Source: Saccharothrix algeriensis (lineage in GTDB: Bacteria > Actinomycetota > Actinomycetes > Mycobacteriales > Pseudonocardiaceae). From it: a DNA stretch of 64,000 nt. A program made the position numbers and the translations under genes. The notes beneath the pieces are model-generated. The model saw only the letters and a program-made list of their open reading frames with translations, was not told the origin of the DNA and searched no databases. Within the stretch, counting starts at the first letter, position 1; each line of letters begins with the position of its first letter. The DNA lies in the NCBI RefSeq assembly GCF_016907655.1, contig NZ_JAFBCL010000001.1, forward strand, positions 1,550,001 to 1,614,000, given 5' to 3'. Positions 43,886-53,061 of this stretch are shown in pieces.

Positions 43886-44167
43886 ATGGGGAAGTTCAGG
43901 GGAGCGATCGCGGTGGCAGCCGTGGCGGCGGGCGCGTTGCTGCCCGTTGCCGTGTCAGTCCCGGCTGTGGCCCAGTCCAACTGCAGTGCCGGCACGTGGG
44001 GTGGTGTCTGGGGTTGGGGTGACTGCCGCGGTGAAGGCAAGTGGCAGGTGAAGGTCTCCTGCACCTGGGGTGGTAGCGCCACCAGCGCGGTGCTGACGGG
44101 GCCCGGCCACATCGACGTCAAGTGCCCGTGGGGCAGTGCCCGCAACGCATCGATCATCCACCTGTGA
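43886..44167 (+). CDS. Small secreted Trp/Gly-rich protein
   Basis: 93 residues with a signal peptide (MGKFRGAIAVAAVAAGALLP, cleavage near AVAQS). The mature ~63 residues contain four Cys (SNCSAG, GDCRG, VSCTW, VKCPW) and seven Trp, suggesting a small disulfide-bonded extracellular domain. ATG after GGAGGAGACG. It is transcribed with the phospholipase gene downstream, separated by a hairpin. Function unknown; could be a partner or inhibitor of the phospholipase. Confidence 0.7.
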   Translation: MGKFRGAIAVAAVAAGALLPVAVSVPAVAQSNCSAGTWGGVWGWGDCRGEGKWQVKVSCTWGGSATSAVLTGPGHIDVKCPWGSARNASIIHL

Positions 44168-44173
44168 CACGGG

Positions 44174-44206
44174 GGGTGGGGTGTGCTCCCGCAGCACACC
44201 CCACCC
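44174..44206 (+). terminator. Hairpin between small secreted gene and phospholipase
   Basis: gggtggggtgtgct (44174-44187) pairs perfectly with agcacaccccaccc (44193-44206), loop cccgc. It begins 7 nt after the upstream stop and ends 27 nt before the PLA2 ATG, so it probably attenuates transcription between them. Confidence 0.65.
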
Positions 44207-44233
44207 GCCCAACGCACCTCCGGAGGAATTCTC

Positions 44234-44671
44234 ATGAACCGCAAGGTACCGCTGTTCTCGTTGTTCTTCGCTGCGCTGATCGCGGTGGGGACGATGCCGG
44301 GCATAGCGCCCAGTGCCTCCGCCACGACTGAGCCGGGGGTGAACGCCGTCCCCTCCAACGAAGGTGGCGAGTGGTGGTCCACCGACGGGTGCACCGCGGT
44401 GCCCGACTCAGGAACGGATGCCGGTGGCAGGTTCGACTTCTACCACGCCTGCGAGCACCACGACGGGTGCTACCGCTACCACTGGTCGAACCGCGTGACG
44501 TGCGACAGGTGGTTCGTCAACGACATGTTCGCCTCCTGCTCCGCGCTGCGCTCGTACACCACGTGCTACGCACGTGCCGCTGTGTACTACCAGGGAGTTC
44601 GCGCTTTCGGGGGTATCGCCTGGGACAACCGGGATGTGCGGGTCGCGATGAACCAGTACCTGGAGGGCTAG
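44234..44671 (+). CDS. Secreted phospholipase A2
   Basis: 145 residues; ATG after GGAGGAATT. Signal peptide 1-30 (ends SASA). The active-site helix FYHACEHHDGCYRY gives the PLA2 CxxHDxC motif with His76-Asp77, followed by CDRWFVNDMFASC, the prokaryotic PLA2 second helix with disulfide Cys. Extracellular, Ca2+-dependent hydrolysis of phospholipid sn-2 esters. Neighbouring two-component genes may control it (inference). Confidence 0.85.
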   Translation: MNRKVPLFSLFFAALIAVGTMPGIAPSASATTEPGVNAVPSNEGGEWWSTDGCTAVPDSGTDAGGRFDFYHACEHHDGCYRYHWSNRVTCDRWFVNDMFASCSALRSYTTCYARAAVYYQGVRAFGGIAWDNRDVRVAMNQYLEG

Positions 44672-44694
44672 ATACCGGTGACTCAGAGCTGGTC

Positions 44695-45340
44695 TCACGT
44701 GGTGGTCGTGATGCTGCCCTGATCCGTGCTGTGGTCGATCGTTTGGCGTTGAGTTTGGTGCCGGATGAGTTGTGGGCGCTGGTGGAGCCGTTGATCCCGA
44801 GGTTCGCCGTGCGTCCGCAGGGTGGTGGGAGGGCTCCGGTGGACGATCGGGCGGTATTCGCCGCAATCGTGTTCGTGCTGACCAGTGGGTGTCGGTGGCG
44901 GGACCTGCCACTGTCGTTCGGGGTGTCAGTGCCCACGGCGCACTGCAGGTTCACGCAGTGGGCCGAGGCCGCCGGCGCAGGCTGCACCAGGCGGTGCTCG
45001 ACCGGCTCGGCGTCCAGGGCGTGGTGAACTGGTCGCGGAAGATCCTGGACAGCGCCTCGGTGCGGGCGAGAAAGGGTGCTGCCTGACCGGATCGAGTCCG
45101 GTCGACCGCGGCAAACCGGGTTCGAGGATCCACCTGGTGACCGATCGCGCCGGCCTGCAGCTCGCGGTCGGTGTCCCGGCGGGCGACCTGCACGGCAGTC
45201 AGGCGCTCAGGCCGATGCGTCGCGCGTCCGGTCACGACGCGGACCGCGACGCTCCAGGCCCGCGAAGCTCCACGCCGGCAACTACTGTGCCTTCGCCACC
45301 TTCATCTGCTTCAGGCAACTCACCAAGACCACCACATGAG
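44695..45340 (+). pseudogene. IS5-family transposase relic (several frameshifts)
   Basis: Frames in succession encode IS5 (DUF4096-type) transposase pieces: LVPDELWALVEPLIPRF and DDRAVFAAIVFVLTSGCRW; then NWSRKILDSASVRARKGAA; then GSSPVDRGKPGSRIHLVTD; then a C-terminal SRRGPRRSRPAKLHAG piece. A deletion removes most of the C-terminal catalytic part. Non-functional. Confidence 0.75.
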
Positions 45341-45357
45341 ACCAGCTCTAAGCCGCC

Positions 45358-45534
45358 TGACCTACGCGGACGACATTTTCGGCAAGCACACCGCCCACAT
45401 CAGCGTCACCGCCGGCGTCTACGCCCACGTAAGGCTCCGTCTCCAACGCCAAGCCATCGACACCCTGAACCACGCCCTCGGCCCAACCGACGACGACCCC
45501 GACGATCCGCCCGCGACAGCAGTCGTCCGCTGAC
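45358..45534 (+). pseudogene. Tyrosine-recombinase C-terminal fragment
   Basis: HTAHISVTAGVYAHVRLRLQ carries the catalytic-Tyr context of integrases (ISVTAxxYxH), continuing RQAIDTLNHALG to a stop at 45534. Nothing upstream belongs to it, because it is joined to the IS5 relic. A second integrase remnant within the middle element. Confidence 0.6.
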
Positions 45535-45569
45535 GTTGCCGTCAGCGTTGATGTCAAACACCCCAGAGG

Positions 45570-45595
45570 CCCCGCCGGATCCGGCGGGGCTTCTC
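45570..45595 (+). terminator. Rho-independent-type terminator
   Basis: ccccgccgga directly followed by tccggcgggg (45570-45589) is a 20-nt perfect palindrome followed by cttct. It ends the integrase fragment and lies convergent to the immunity-like gene at 45627. Confidence 0.65.
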
Positions 45596-45626
45596 ATTCG
45601 TGCCCGGAATTAGATCCGATCAGATT

Positions 45627-45992
45627 CTATGACACGACTATTCGATCCACCTCCGGGAGCGAAGTCGGGGGTTCATCGCCATACCAGGCGTATTCAAGGC
45701 CGGACAACATGCCCGCTTCAGTCCAGAGAATGATTTCGCCAATAAGCTCCCCCTCCTCGTCAATAACCGTGCAGGTTACGGGCACAACCCCATCCGGGAC
45801 AGGAGCAGGAGGCGCGTCATCCGCGACTCGCAAGTCGACACTTGCAGAATCGGGTCCCCACAGGGCCACCACCCGAACCCGATCAAGCTGATGGCGGAAC
45901 TCTGCCGCTCCGGGGAAACCCAGTCGCAGAATCCGCTCTACTACTGCCCGCTCCTTAGCGGTCAGCGGGCGCGGCTCAACGGGGACCCGCAT
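45627..45992 (-). CDS. Putative immunity protein (orphan)
   Basis: 121 residues from ATG 45992, chosen because GGAGG lies 8 nt upstream; the frame itself continues open upstream into a toxin-like piece. ALWGPDSASVDLRVADD and MLSGLEYAWYGDEPP resemble small immunity-like proteins near actinomycete polymorphic toxins. Its own start inside a longer open frame suggests it once followed a toxin gene. Now separated from any full toxin. Confidence 0.6.
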   Translation of the reverse strand: MRVPVEPRPLTAKERAVVERILRLGFPGAAEFRHQLDRVRVVALWGPDSASVDLRVADDAPPAPVPDGVVPVTCTVIDEEGELIGEIILWTEAGMLSGLEYAWYGDEPPTSLPEVDRIVVS

Positions 45993-47065
<1,073 letters not shown>

Positions 47066-47066
47066 C

Positions 47067-47253
47067 CCAACCTCCGGACCGTGTGAGAGATCGTGAGACG
47101 TGGTCCCCAAGACCCTCCGGAAACGATCTTGTCCATGATCACCACGGGAACAGCAAAGAGGCCGTCTCACCTGGGCTTCTACCCTAGTGAGACGGCCTCT
47201 CAACGACCGTCGGGACGACAGGATTTGGACCTGCGACCCCTTGACCCCCAGTC
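47067..47253 (+). repeat. att-like direct repeat (copy 2): integrase 3' end, hairpin, tRNA-Pro 3' end
   Basis: Same arrangement as 34220-34414: cccaacctccgg plus a few integrase codons, conserved spacer, hairpin 47157-47200 and a 47-nt match (47207-47253) to tRNA-Pro DNA at 57390-57436 with one mismatch. This defines the left end of the element reaching to tRNA-Pro and the right end of the 34.4-47.2 kb element. Confidence 0.8.
47157..47200. terminator. Perfect 14-bp hairpin before att-like repeat copy 2
   Basis: agaggccgtctcac (47157-47170) and gtgagacggcctct (47187-47200) are exact complements around a 16-nt loop. Homologue of the hairpin at 34321. Confidence 0.65.
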
Positions 47254-47404
47254 GCAGAACGACTGAGTGGCGTGGTTGGCCCTGTTCTTCCAGGTTGTTC
47301 CCTAGTGTAACTGGCCGAGTAAAGGGGTCTATCAAACCGCCGTTCTGATCATGAAATCCGTTGAGCTCGATCGAGTCGGTTGTCCAGGTATATAGCCCTC
47401 CGGA

Positions 47405-48328
47405 CTACGACGTACGTGCCCCGCGCGCGAGCAGGGCGCGGGCCCGTCGGCGGCGCATTCCCAGCGAACGGTTATCCAGCTCGATCTGCCCGTCGTCGAG
47501 CCGGAGCAGGACGTAGCCTACCCACGACTCAGCCGCACGCGCCTCCGCACGCGGGATACCGACGGCCGGTCCAGTAAGCAGGTCCGCCAACTCGTCGACC
47601 TCGTAACCGTCATCCCACGTGAGCTTCGCCGCGCAGGTGCTGCGACGGGAACTGCTCAGGGTGACCTTGTCGGACATGTTCCACAGGAGTCCGCAACGCG
47701 CCATCAGCCCGCTCAACAAACGCGTCACCGGCGTATAGGCCCAGTGTTCATTGACACTGTCCTCGATCGGGTGGAGGTCGTCCCGGTACCAGAACGGAAT
47801 CACCCGTCCTACACCGCCCATGGGCCGGCCCTGCCTCCTGGCCTCCGTGGCAAGGTGCCTCCTGACCTGGGCCTCGGTCCGCCCCATACCGTCGATGATG
47901 TCAAGACGTCCTCCGGTAGGCAGGTGCACGAGCTTGATGGTTCGCGGGGCGTAACCGGCGACACGGAGCCCGGGAATCCCAGCGTGGACGAAGGACCCGT
48001 CGCCGAAGATCTGCGGGTGTGGCAAGAGGTAAGACGCCACCCTGCCGGAGACCGCGCATTCGATCATAAGCCGGTCGGGCTGAGGAGAGACCCAGTCGAT
48101 GTAGTGGCGCAGATCGGCGAAGCTACGACCGCCCATGCTGTCCCAAGGATGATCGCGATCGAGACTGTTGAGACAAGCGAACAGTACGGCCTGAAAGACC
48201 TGCTGGCCTCGCACAGCTGTGTCCAACACGCGGCGCCCGTCGACTCGCCAAGCGGCGTGTAGGCGAGACGGCCCTCCGAGTAGATTCACGCACTCCCGGT
48301 AAAGAGCCTTGTCGTTTGTGTGCGGCAT
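47405..48328 (-). CDS. Hypothetical protein (307 aa)
   Basis: ATG 48328 follows GAGGACG. Soluble, with regular alternation of strands and helices and a very basic C-terminus (MRRRRARALLARG). No catalytic motif recognised; WNMSDKVTLSSSRRS and YIDWVSPQPDRLMIE are distinctive segments for searching. It lies just inside the right element, co-directional with the gene at 48618; the two may form a unit separated by ~290 nt. Restriction, sensing or cargo function cannot be assigned. Confidence 0.6.
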   Translation of the reverse strand: MPHTNDKALYRECVNLLGGPSRLHAAWRVDGRRVLDTAVRGQQVFQAVLFACLNSLDRDHPWDSMGGRSFADLRHYIDWVSPQPDRLMIECAVSGRVASYLLPHPQIFGDGSFVHAGIPGLRVAGYAPRTIKLVHLPTGGRLDIIDGMGRTEAQVRRHLATEARRQGRPMGGVGRVIPFWYRDDLHPIEDSVNEHWAYTPVTRLLSGLMARCGLLWNMSDKVTLSSSRRSTCAAKLTWDDGYEVDELADLLTGPAVGIPRAEARAAESWVGYVLLRLDDGQIELDNRSLGMRRRRARALLARGARTS

Positions 48329-48617
48329 ATCGTCCTCATCCGTTGGCGCACATCCCGGACTGTGGCCAGCTAAGGCTCAACTGCCACTATGACCAGCAAA
48401 GAGTTACACGGACTGAGCATCGCACCCTTGGGAGAGCTGGGTCGCGTCCGGGCGCACCAGTCACCAGAGCCTGTCCGTGAGGCTACAAGAGCCTACAGTC
48501 GCCCGGGCTTATGAAGCAACCCGCGTCCCCCAGAGAGGGCATCCGGTCTCACCAAGCGATTATGCTGGTTACGAGAAGAGCCGGGTGCCACCGGTGCCAC
48601 TTGGTCCAGGGCTCCCG
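48329..48617. other. Spacer between two hypothetical genes
   Basis: No gene supported. It presumably contains the promoter of the 47405 gene. Confidence 0.35.
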
Positions 48618-49307
48618 TCAGCAACGCGGGGCGGGAAACGGCTCGGCGGTTGGCGGTCGGACCGGGGCCATGTCGATCTCCTTCAGTATCCTCTTCATGC
48701 TCTCGACCACCTCCGGTACGGCGGCGTTGACCCGCGCGGTGTACGCGGTGCCGTGCTTGCTCCGTAGGTGATCGGCGATGTGGAAAGCCCTCGTGCCGAA
48801 CCGCTTCTCGAGATCCAGGAAAGCCGCTGTCGCTTGCTGGACCAGTGCCGCTTCGGCGTCGTCGACCGGATGCGACTCGACGACGCACGCGGAGAGCCGC
48901 CCGTGGCCCTTTACTTGCGCCTCCTCCAGTGACCGGACGTTGCCCGATCGGACAGTACGTGAGGTGTGATCCCGTGCTGCCTCTTGCGGGGCTATGTCAC
49001 GGTTGATGCGGGCGACCTCGCCAGCGAGGTCCAGAAACCAATCGCCCAACTGTCGGATTTGAGCTGCGGTCACGTCCCATGCTTTTGCGCTGTTGGAATT
49101 GAAGTAGATCAACGCTCGGGCGAGTGAGGTCGCCGGCAGTCCGTACCCGTCTCGGACGATCTTCGCGTGCGCGACCTGCATACCGTTGTCATGCCGCATG
49201 ACAGCGATCGACGGACGCTGATCCGCTCGACACCACAGCTGATGGAGCGTACGCGGGCGGTCGGCGCCGGGGCAGGTGCGGCACGCGTAGACCGTGGGGC
49301 ACAACAT
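48618..49307 (-). CDS. Hypothetical protein with N-terminal Cys cluster
   Basis: 229 residues if started at ATG 49307. GAGGAGG sits immediately before that ATG, too close for it, so the real start could be TTG 49304 or GTG 49346. The N-terminus has Cys3, Cys9, Cys12 and Cys26 with His23 (YACRTCPG...HQLWC), a possible zinc site. The rest is helical (ALVQQATAAFLDLEKRFGTR, KRILKEID). No family recognised. The IS630 copy lies 87 nt upstream and may have replaced its promoter. Confidence 0.55.
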   Translation of the reverse strand: MLCPTVYACRTCPGADRPRTLHQLWCRADQRPSIAVMRHDNGMQVAHAKIVRDGYGLPATSLARALIYFNSNSAKAWDVTAAQIRQLGDWFLDLAGEVARINRDIAPQEAARDHTSRTVRSGNVRSLEEAQVKGHGRLSACVVESHPVDDAEAALVQQATAAFLDLEKRFGTRAFHIADHLRSKHGTAYTARVNAAVPEVVESMKRILKEIDMAPVRPPTAEPFPAPRC

Positions 49308-49393
49308 CCTCCTCGGTAGCAGCTGGCCCAGAACCCGAATCCCCACAAGAAGGAGATGCTGCGCGATGGACTCCGGATCAACCTCTACCGGTA

Positions 49394-50503
49394 TTTATTG
49401 AATCGAAAGTGATCGGTTGCCTGTAGGCTGGGCGAGTGGTTGAGGTCGAGGGTGCGCATCGGTTGTCGCCTGTCGAGCAGGAGGTGCTGCGCCTGCGGGT
49501 GGTGGCGGCGTTGGAGTCCGGGAAGGTCGAGGGCTATCGGCAGGCCGCGGAGGTGTTCGGGGTCTCGGTGCGGTCGGTGGGCACTTGGTGGCGGTCCTAT
49601 CAACAGGAGGGTCGCGATGGCCTGGCGACCCGCAAAGGGCGTCCCGGCCCGGCCGAACTGATCGGCGCGGAGGACCGGGGCACGCTGTTCGCGGCGATGG
49701 CCGACTACACGCCCGAGGAGTTGCTAATCGGCGGCCCGTTGTGGACCCGCCAGGCGGTGGTTGAGCTGATCCGCCTGGTCGTGGGTGTGGACATGACCGA
49801 GCAGGGTGTGGGGTTGTGGTTGCGTCGGCACGGGTTCACCCCGCAGCGTCCGGCACGGCGCGCCTACGAGCAGCAGCCCGCCGCGGTGCGCGCGTGGCTG
49901 GACGAGAAGTATCCGGCGATCGAGGCGCACGCGAAGGCCGAGGGTGCGGCGGTTGCCTGGGTCGACCAGTGCGGGCTGCGGTCGGATGCCGCCCCGCCCG
50001 GCCGGTCCTGGGCGCCGAAGGGGCGCACGCCGATCGTGCGGGTGACCGGGAAACGGCTGCGGGTCAACGTCATGTCCGCGGTCGCCTCGCGCGGCGCGCT
50101 GTGGTTCACCGTATTCACCGACCGCTTCACCGCGACCGTGTTCACTACGTTCCTCGACCGCGTCGCCCGCCAAGCGGGCCGGAAGGTGCACGTCGTCGCC
50201 GACCGGCACCCGGTGCACCGCAGCAAGGCCGTCCGCTCCTGGCTGGAGGACAACGCCGACCGGGTCGAGCTGCACCTGATGCCCGGCTACAGCCCCGAGC
50301 TCAACCCCGACGAGCTTCTCAACGCCGACCTCAAACGCAACGTCAACGCCTCACGCGCCCACAACCTCGACCGACTCGCCCACGAGACCCGACGCTTCCT
50401 GCGTCGCCGCCAACGCCAGCCGCACATCGTCCGCGGCTACTTCCAGGTTCGCCACGTCCGCTACGCCAGCATGTAGGCAATCGAACACTTTCAGCTCAAT
50501 AAA
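49394..50503 (+). mobile_element. IS630-family insertion sequence
   Basis: Terminal inverted repeats with conserved positions: left starts tttattga at 49394, right ends tcaataaa at 50503. Inside these, gaaagtg, tcg and ttgcct are shared in order. A single transposase gene fills the element. A TA precedes the left end, but the expected TA at the right flank is not seen, so the ends may be off by a few bases or the flank has decayed. Confidence 0.75.
49436..50476 (+). CDS. IS630-family transposase
   Basis: 346 residues from GTG 49436. N-terminal HTH (about 20-75, GYRQAAEVFGVSVRSVGTWW), linker, then the DDE domain: VAWVDQCGLRSD (first Asp), VVADRHPVHRSKAV (second Asp) and PGYSPELNPDELLNADLK (Glu). 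Full length and uninterrupted, so potentially active. Confidence 0.9.
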   Translation: MVEVEGAHRLSPVEQEVLRLRVVAALESGKVEGYRQAAEVFGVSVRSVGTWWRSYQQEGRDGLATRKGRPGPAELIGAEDRGTLFAAMADYTPEELLIGGPLWTRQAVVELIRLVVGVDMTEQGVGLWLRRHGFTPQRPARRAYEQQPAAVRAWLDEKYPAIEAHAKAEGAAVAWVDQCGLRSDAAPPGRSWAPKGRTPIVRVTGKRLRVNVMSAVASRGALWFTVFTDRFTATVFTTFLDRVARQAGRKVHVVADRHPVHRSKAVRSWLEDNADRVELHLMPGYSPELNPDELLNADLKRNVNASRAHNLDRLAHETRRFLRRRQRQPHIVRGYFQVRHVRYASM

Positions 50504-50939
50504 GGATTTGGGACCCTCAGGGGAACGGGCCACCGACGGAGCTGCGCGTTCGGCCGTGACCGGCGCCCATGTGGTTCTTGGGCGGTGGTGCCATCCGGTG
50601 TTGCCGGACGGGTGAGCCGGCGGGAGCGACGAAGGGTGGCCGCGCTGGGAGCGCGCTCATCGTCCGGCGTTTCGCTCTTCTCGTCGTGCGCCTGGTGCTC
50701 GTTGCCGATCGACGGCTCGGGCTGGGCGTCGTTCTGCCGGGCGCGCCGCCTTCTCGGCCACCTGCACCGACTCCGCGCGCGGCCGACGGGCGGAGCGGAG
50801 CGGGAGCCCGGCGAGCCGCGATGCGGGGAGCCGGTGCAACGTGAGCGGGCTGGGGCCGCGCGCCGCCGCAGGCGGCGCGCCTTGATCCCATAAAGCAGAA
50901 TTCGTCAGTGCACGATGCGACCGTGAACGTGTGACGGGA
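50504..50939. other. GC-rich intergenic region with hairpin
   Basis: Short open frames on both strands lack a match or a start signal and are not supported. A perfect hairpin lies at 50858-50880. The region ends at the stop of the XRE-TPR regulator gene. Confidence 0.4.
50858..50880. terminator. GC hairpin downstream of XRE-TPR regulator
   Basis: gcgcgccgcc (50858-50867), loop gca, ggcggcgcgc (50871-50880). It lies 60 nt beyond the regulator's stop (minus strand) and is a plausible terminator for it. Confidence 0.5.
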
Positions 50940-52142
50940 TCAGCGGGACGGCAGGGAGGCCCGGAAGGCGGCCAGCTCCTCTTCAAGCGGCTTGGCCGCG
51001 GGATCGCCCGGCAGGAGTTCGCGCAGCTTCTCCGACAGCTCGTCGGCCAGCATCGCCAGGTGCGTGACGGACCTGCGGTCGGCGTTGAACGCCTCGTGTG
51101 CCCAACTCGCCGATGCCTCGACGTCGCCGGACTCCAGCGCTGAGACGGCCAGGGTCAAGCGGGCCTCGCTGGCGCGCATCGGACTGCGTTCGGTGCCGTC
51201 GGGCTTCCTCGACAGCTTCAGCACCTCGTGCGCGTGCTCGGACGCCCGGTCGTTGTCCCCCACCAAGCGGTAGCAGTCCATCGCGTAGAAGTCCCACTTG
51301 GTCGGGTCGATCACGAAGTGGTTCTCGGGACGCAACGGGTGCTGATGCTGACCCAGGAGCCGGTACCCCTCGTCCAGGATCTTCTCCACTTCGGCGCGGT
51401 TGCCCATCCGGGCTTGCGCCTTGGCGGCCTGCGCGGAGAGCTGGACGACCACCGAAGAGTTGGGGGCCGCGTTGCTGCCGGCCTCGGTGTACTCGGCGAC
51501 CGAGCGCAAGCGGTCCTGGGTCAGGGCGAACCACGCGCTCATCTCGAACGACCAGGCCACGATCTCCCCGTGCCCCGACTCGCGTCCGAGCTGGTACGCG
51601 GCGGTGCGTGCGCTCTCGGCGTGCCTCGGCAGCCCCAGGTCGTAGTCGACGCATCCGATCAACAGGGTGAGCCAACCGGCGTTGACCATGAGTTCGCGGT
51701 GTTCGTGCAATGTTGTCGGGCCGTTCAGGAGCTGGCCAACGTATTCGAGCTGCATTTGCGCGTCCCGCCGTAGATCGTCGGCGTTCCGCCACGCGTACTC
51801 GCAGCACAGCTCCTCGGTGATCACGGAGAGCTGGTCGATCGTCTCGTGCCCCACGTCGGTGCGGTGGATCTGCCGCATCAGGTCGCTGATCGCCCAGGGT
51901 GCCTTCTCCACCGGCACCCCACCGCTGCTGCTCGGACTGCTCGCCAGGTGGGCTTTGATCAGCGTTCCCCTGGCCTGCAAGAGCTGGTCCAGGCGCGCCA
52001 CCGTGGCTTCGTCTGGTACGAACCGGCCGCTCTCCGCCCGGCTGACCTGGCTCTGGCTCCAGGCAGCGGCCTTCGCCAGCTCGGCCTGGCTGAGCCTCGC
52101 TGCCATGCGGAGGCGGCGTAGGGCGTCACCGAACGTCTCCAC
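50940..52142 (-). CDS. XRE-family regulator with TPR-like domain
   Basis: 400 residues from GTG 52142. N-terminal XRE HTH (about 5-60: LRRLRMAARLSQAELAKAA, WSQSQVSRAESG), then ~330 residues of TPR-like helices. Such XRE-TPR proteins sit at the regulatory end of actinomycete integrative elements and may respond to a peptide or small ligand. Divergently oriented to the small genes at 52278 and beyond, so it is likely to repress them. Confidence 0.8.
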   Translation of the reverse strand: METFGDALRRLRMAARLSQAELAKAAAWSQSQVSRAESGRFVPDEATVARLDQLLQARGTLIKAHLASSPSSSGGVPVEKAPWAISDLMRQIHRTDVGHETIDQLSVITEELCCEYAWRNADDLRRDAQMQLEYVGQLLNGPTTLHEHRELMVNAGWLTLLIGCVDYDLGLPRHAESARTAAYQLGRESGHGEIVAWSFEMSAWFALTQDRLRSVAEYTEAGSNAAPNSSVVVQLSAQAAKAQARMGNRAEVEKILDEGYRLLGQHQHPLRPENHFVIDPTKWDFYAMDCYRLVGDNDRASEHAHEVLKLSRKPDGTERSPMRASEARLTLAVSALESGDVEASASWAHEAFNADRRSVTHLAMLADELSEKLRELLPGDPAAKPLEEELAAFRASLPSR

Positions 52143-52277
52143 CGCTCACCTACCTCTGGATCATGCGTATGCGCATGTCATGCACGCATCGCGCATATCG
52201 TGTCCCTCACCCACCCTAGCGCCGATAGTTCAGATGACGGGTCATCCGACCTGTCGTCGCTATCCATGGGAGGTGGG

Positions 52278-52520
52278 ATGGGAATGGACGTGGTCGTGCG
52301 CCCCCGGTTCGGGGACTCGGCGAAGGTCTCGGCGGACGATGCCGACCGGCCGCAGCTCGTTGTCGACGTCGGCAGCGGTTCCCTGGTGATCGAACTTGAC
52401 GACGAGCCGGGGAGCGTCGAGTTGGCGGCCTGCTTCGCGGACGCCCTGGCGGATGCCGCGCTGGCCTTCGCCGCGCGCTGTCGAGAGCACATGGGGGGCA
52501 AGGCCGCGTCCGCGGGCTGA
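52278..52520 (+). CDS. Small hypothetical element protein
   Basis: 80 residues from ATG 52278; the GGGAGGTG just upstream also allows ATG 52284. Body: PQLVVDVGSGSLVIELDDEP, then an Ala-rich helix with a Cys (FADALADAALAFAARCREH). Typical of small conserved genes next to the XRE regulator in AICE-like elements; function unknown. Confidence 0.55.
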   Translation: MGMDVVVRPRFGDSAKVSADDADRPQLVVDVGSGSLVIELDDEPGSVELAACFADALADAALAFAARCREHMGGKAASAG

Positions 52521-52563
52521 GCACATGTCCGGGCAAGGGGCTCACCGACGATCGGGGGAAGTT

Positions 52564-52779
52564 GTGCGCGAGGTGCCGACAGCCGGCCCATCCGGGCTGA
52601 CCGAGGAGCAGTGGCGCGAAGTGGCGGACGGTGTCGAACGGCTCGCTCGGCGGGTAGAGGAGTTGGCTACCCGGTTGGACCTGGTCGAGAGCCGTCTACC
52701 TGGTCCAGGCGTCGTTCAACAGCGGTCAGCCGGTCCGACAGGTGGTCAACGGTCCGTTCGAGCTGGTGGAGCATCGTGA
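52564..52779 (+). CDS. Possible small coiled-coil protein
   Basis: 71 residues from GTG 52564, with GGGGGAAG upstream. EEQWREVADGVERLARRVEE continues as a heptad-like helix to ~residue 45. The C-terminal third overlaps antisense to the GntR-like gene, and its last ~25 residues are low complexity, so the true end may differ. Confidence 0.4.
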   Translation: MREVPTAGPSGLTEEQWREVADGVERLARRVEELATRLDLVESRLPGPGVVQQRSAGPTGGQRSVRAGGAS

Positions 52780-52942
52780 TCACCTGGCTTCCGGACGCCG
52801 GCACCTCACCGGCCTCCGGCTTCCTCAGGACGAACACCCCCTTGCCCTGCCGTGCGACGACCAAGCCCTCCTTCGCGAGCAACTTGATGGACTCGCGGAC
52901 CGTCATCACGGCGATGCCGTGGGACTCGGCGAGTTCGTTCAT
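52667..52942 (-). CDS. GntR-family DNA-binding protein, start unresolved
   Basis: 91 residues from ATG 52942: MNELAESHGIAVMTVRESIK, LLAKEGLVVARQGKGVFVLR is a GntR winged helix, followed by a short coiled-coil tail. The frame continues open upstream with LQQLADALRRAIDAGKYEPG, the normal GntR N-terminus, but has no ATG/GTG there, so a start was lost or an unusual codon is used. Probable regulator of the element's excision or transfer genes. Confidence 0.6.
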   Translation of the reverse strand: MNELAESHGIAVMTVRESIKLLAKEGLVVARQGKGVFVLRKPEAGEVPASGSQVITMLHQLERTVDHLSDRLTAVERRLDQVDGSRPGPTG

Positions 52943-53061
52943 CGTCGGGAGCTGATCGCCCGGCTCGTACTTGCCTGCGTCGATCGCTCTGCGCAGTGCG
53001 TCCGCGAGCTGTTGAAGCCTGCTGCGGTGCGGTTGTTCCGCCCGTTGTTGGAGGTGGGGTC

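Noticed and set aside
49392-50505. TA target-site duplication for the IS630 copy
   Set aside because: TA is present at the left flank but not at the right, so a duplication cannot be claimed.
50517-50891. Open frames on both strands of the GC-rich stretch next to IS630
   Set aside because: No ribosome binding site, low-complexity Arg/Pro/Ala composition, no family match.
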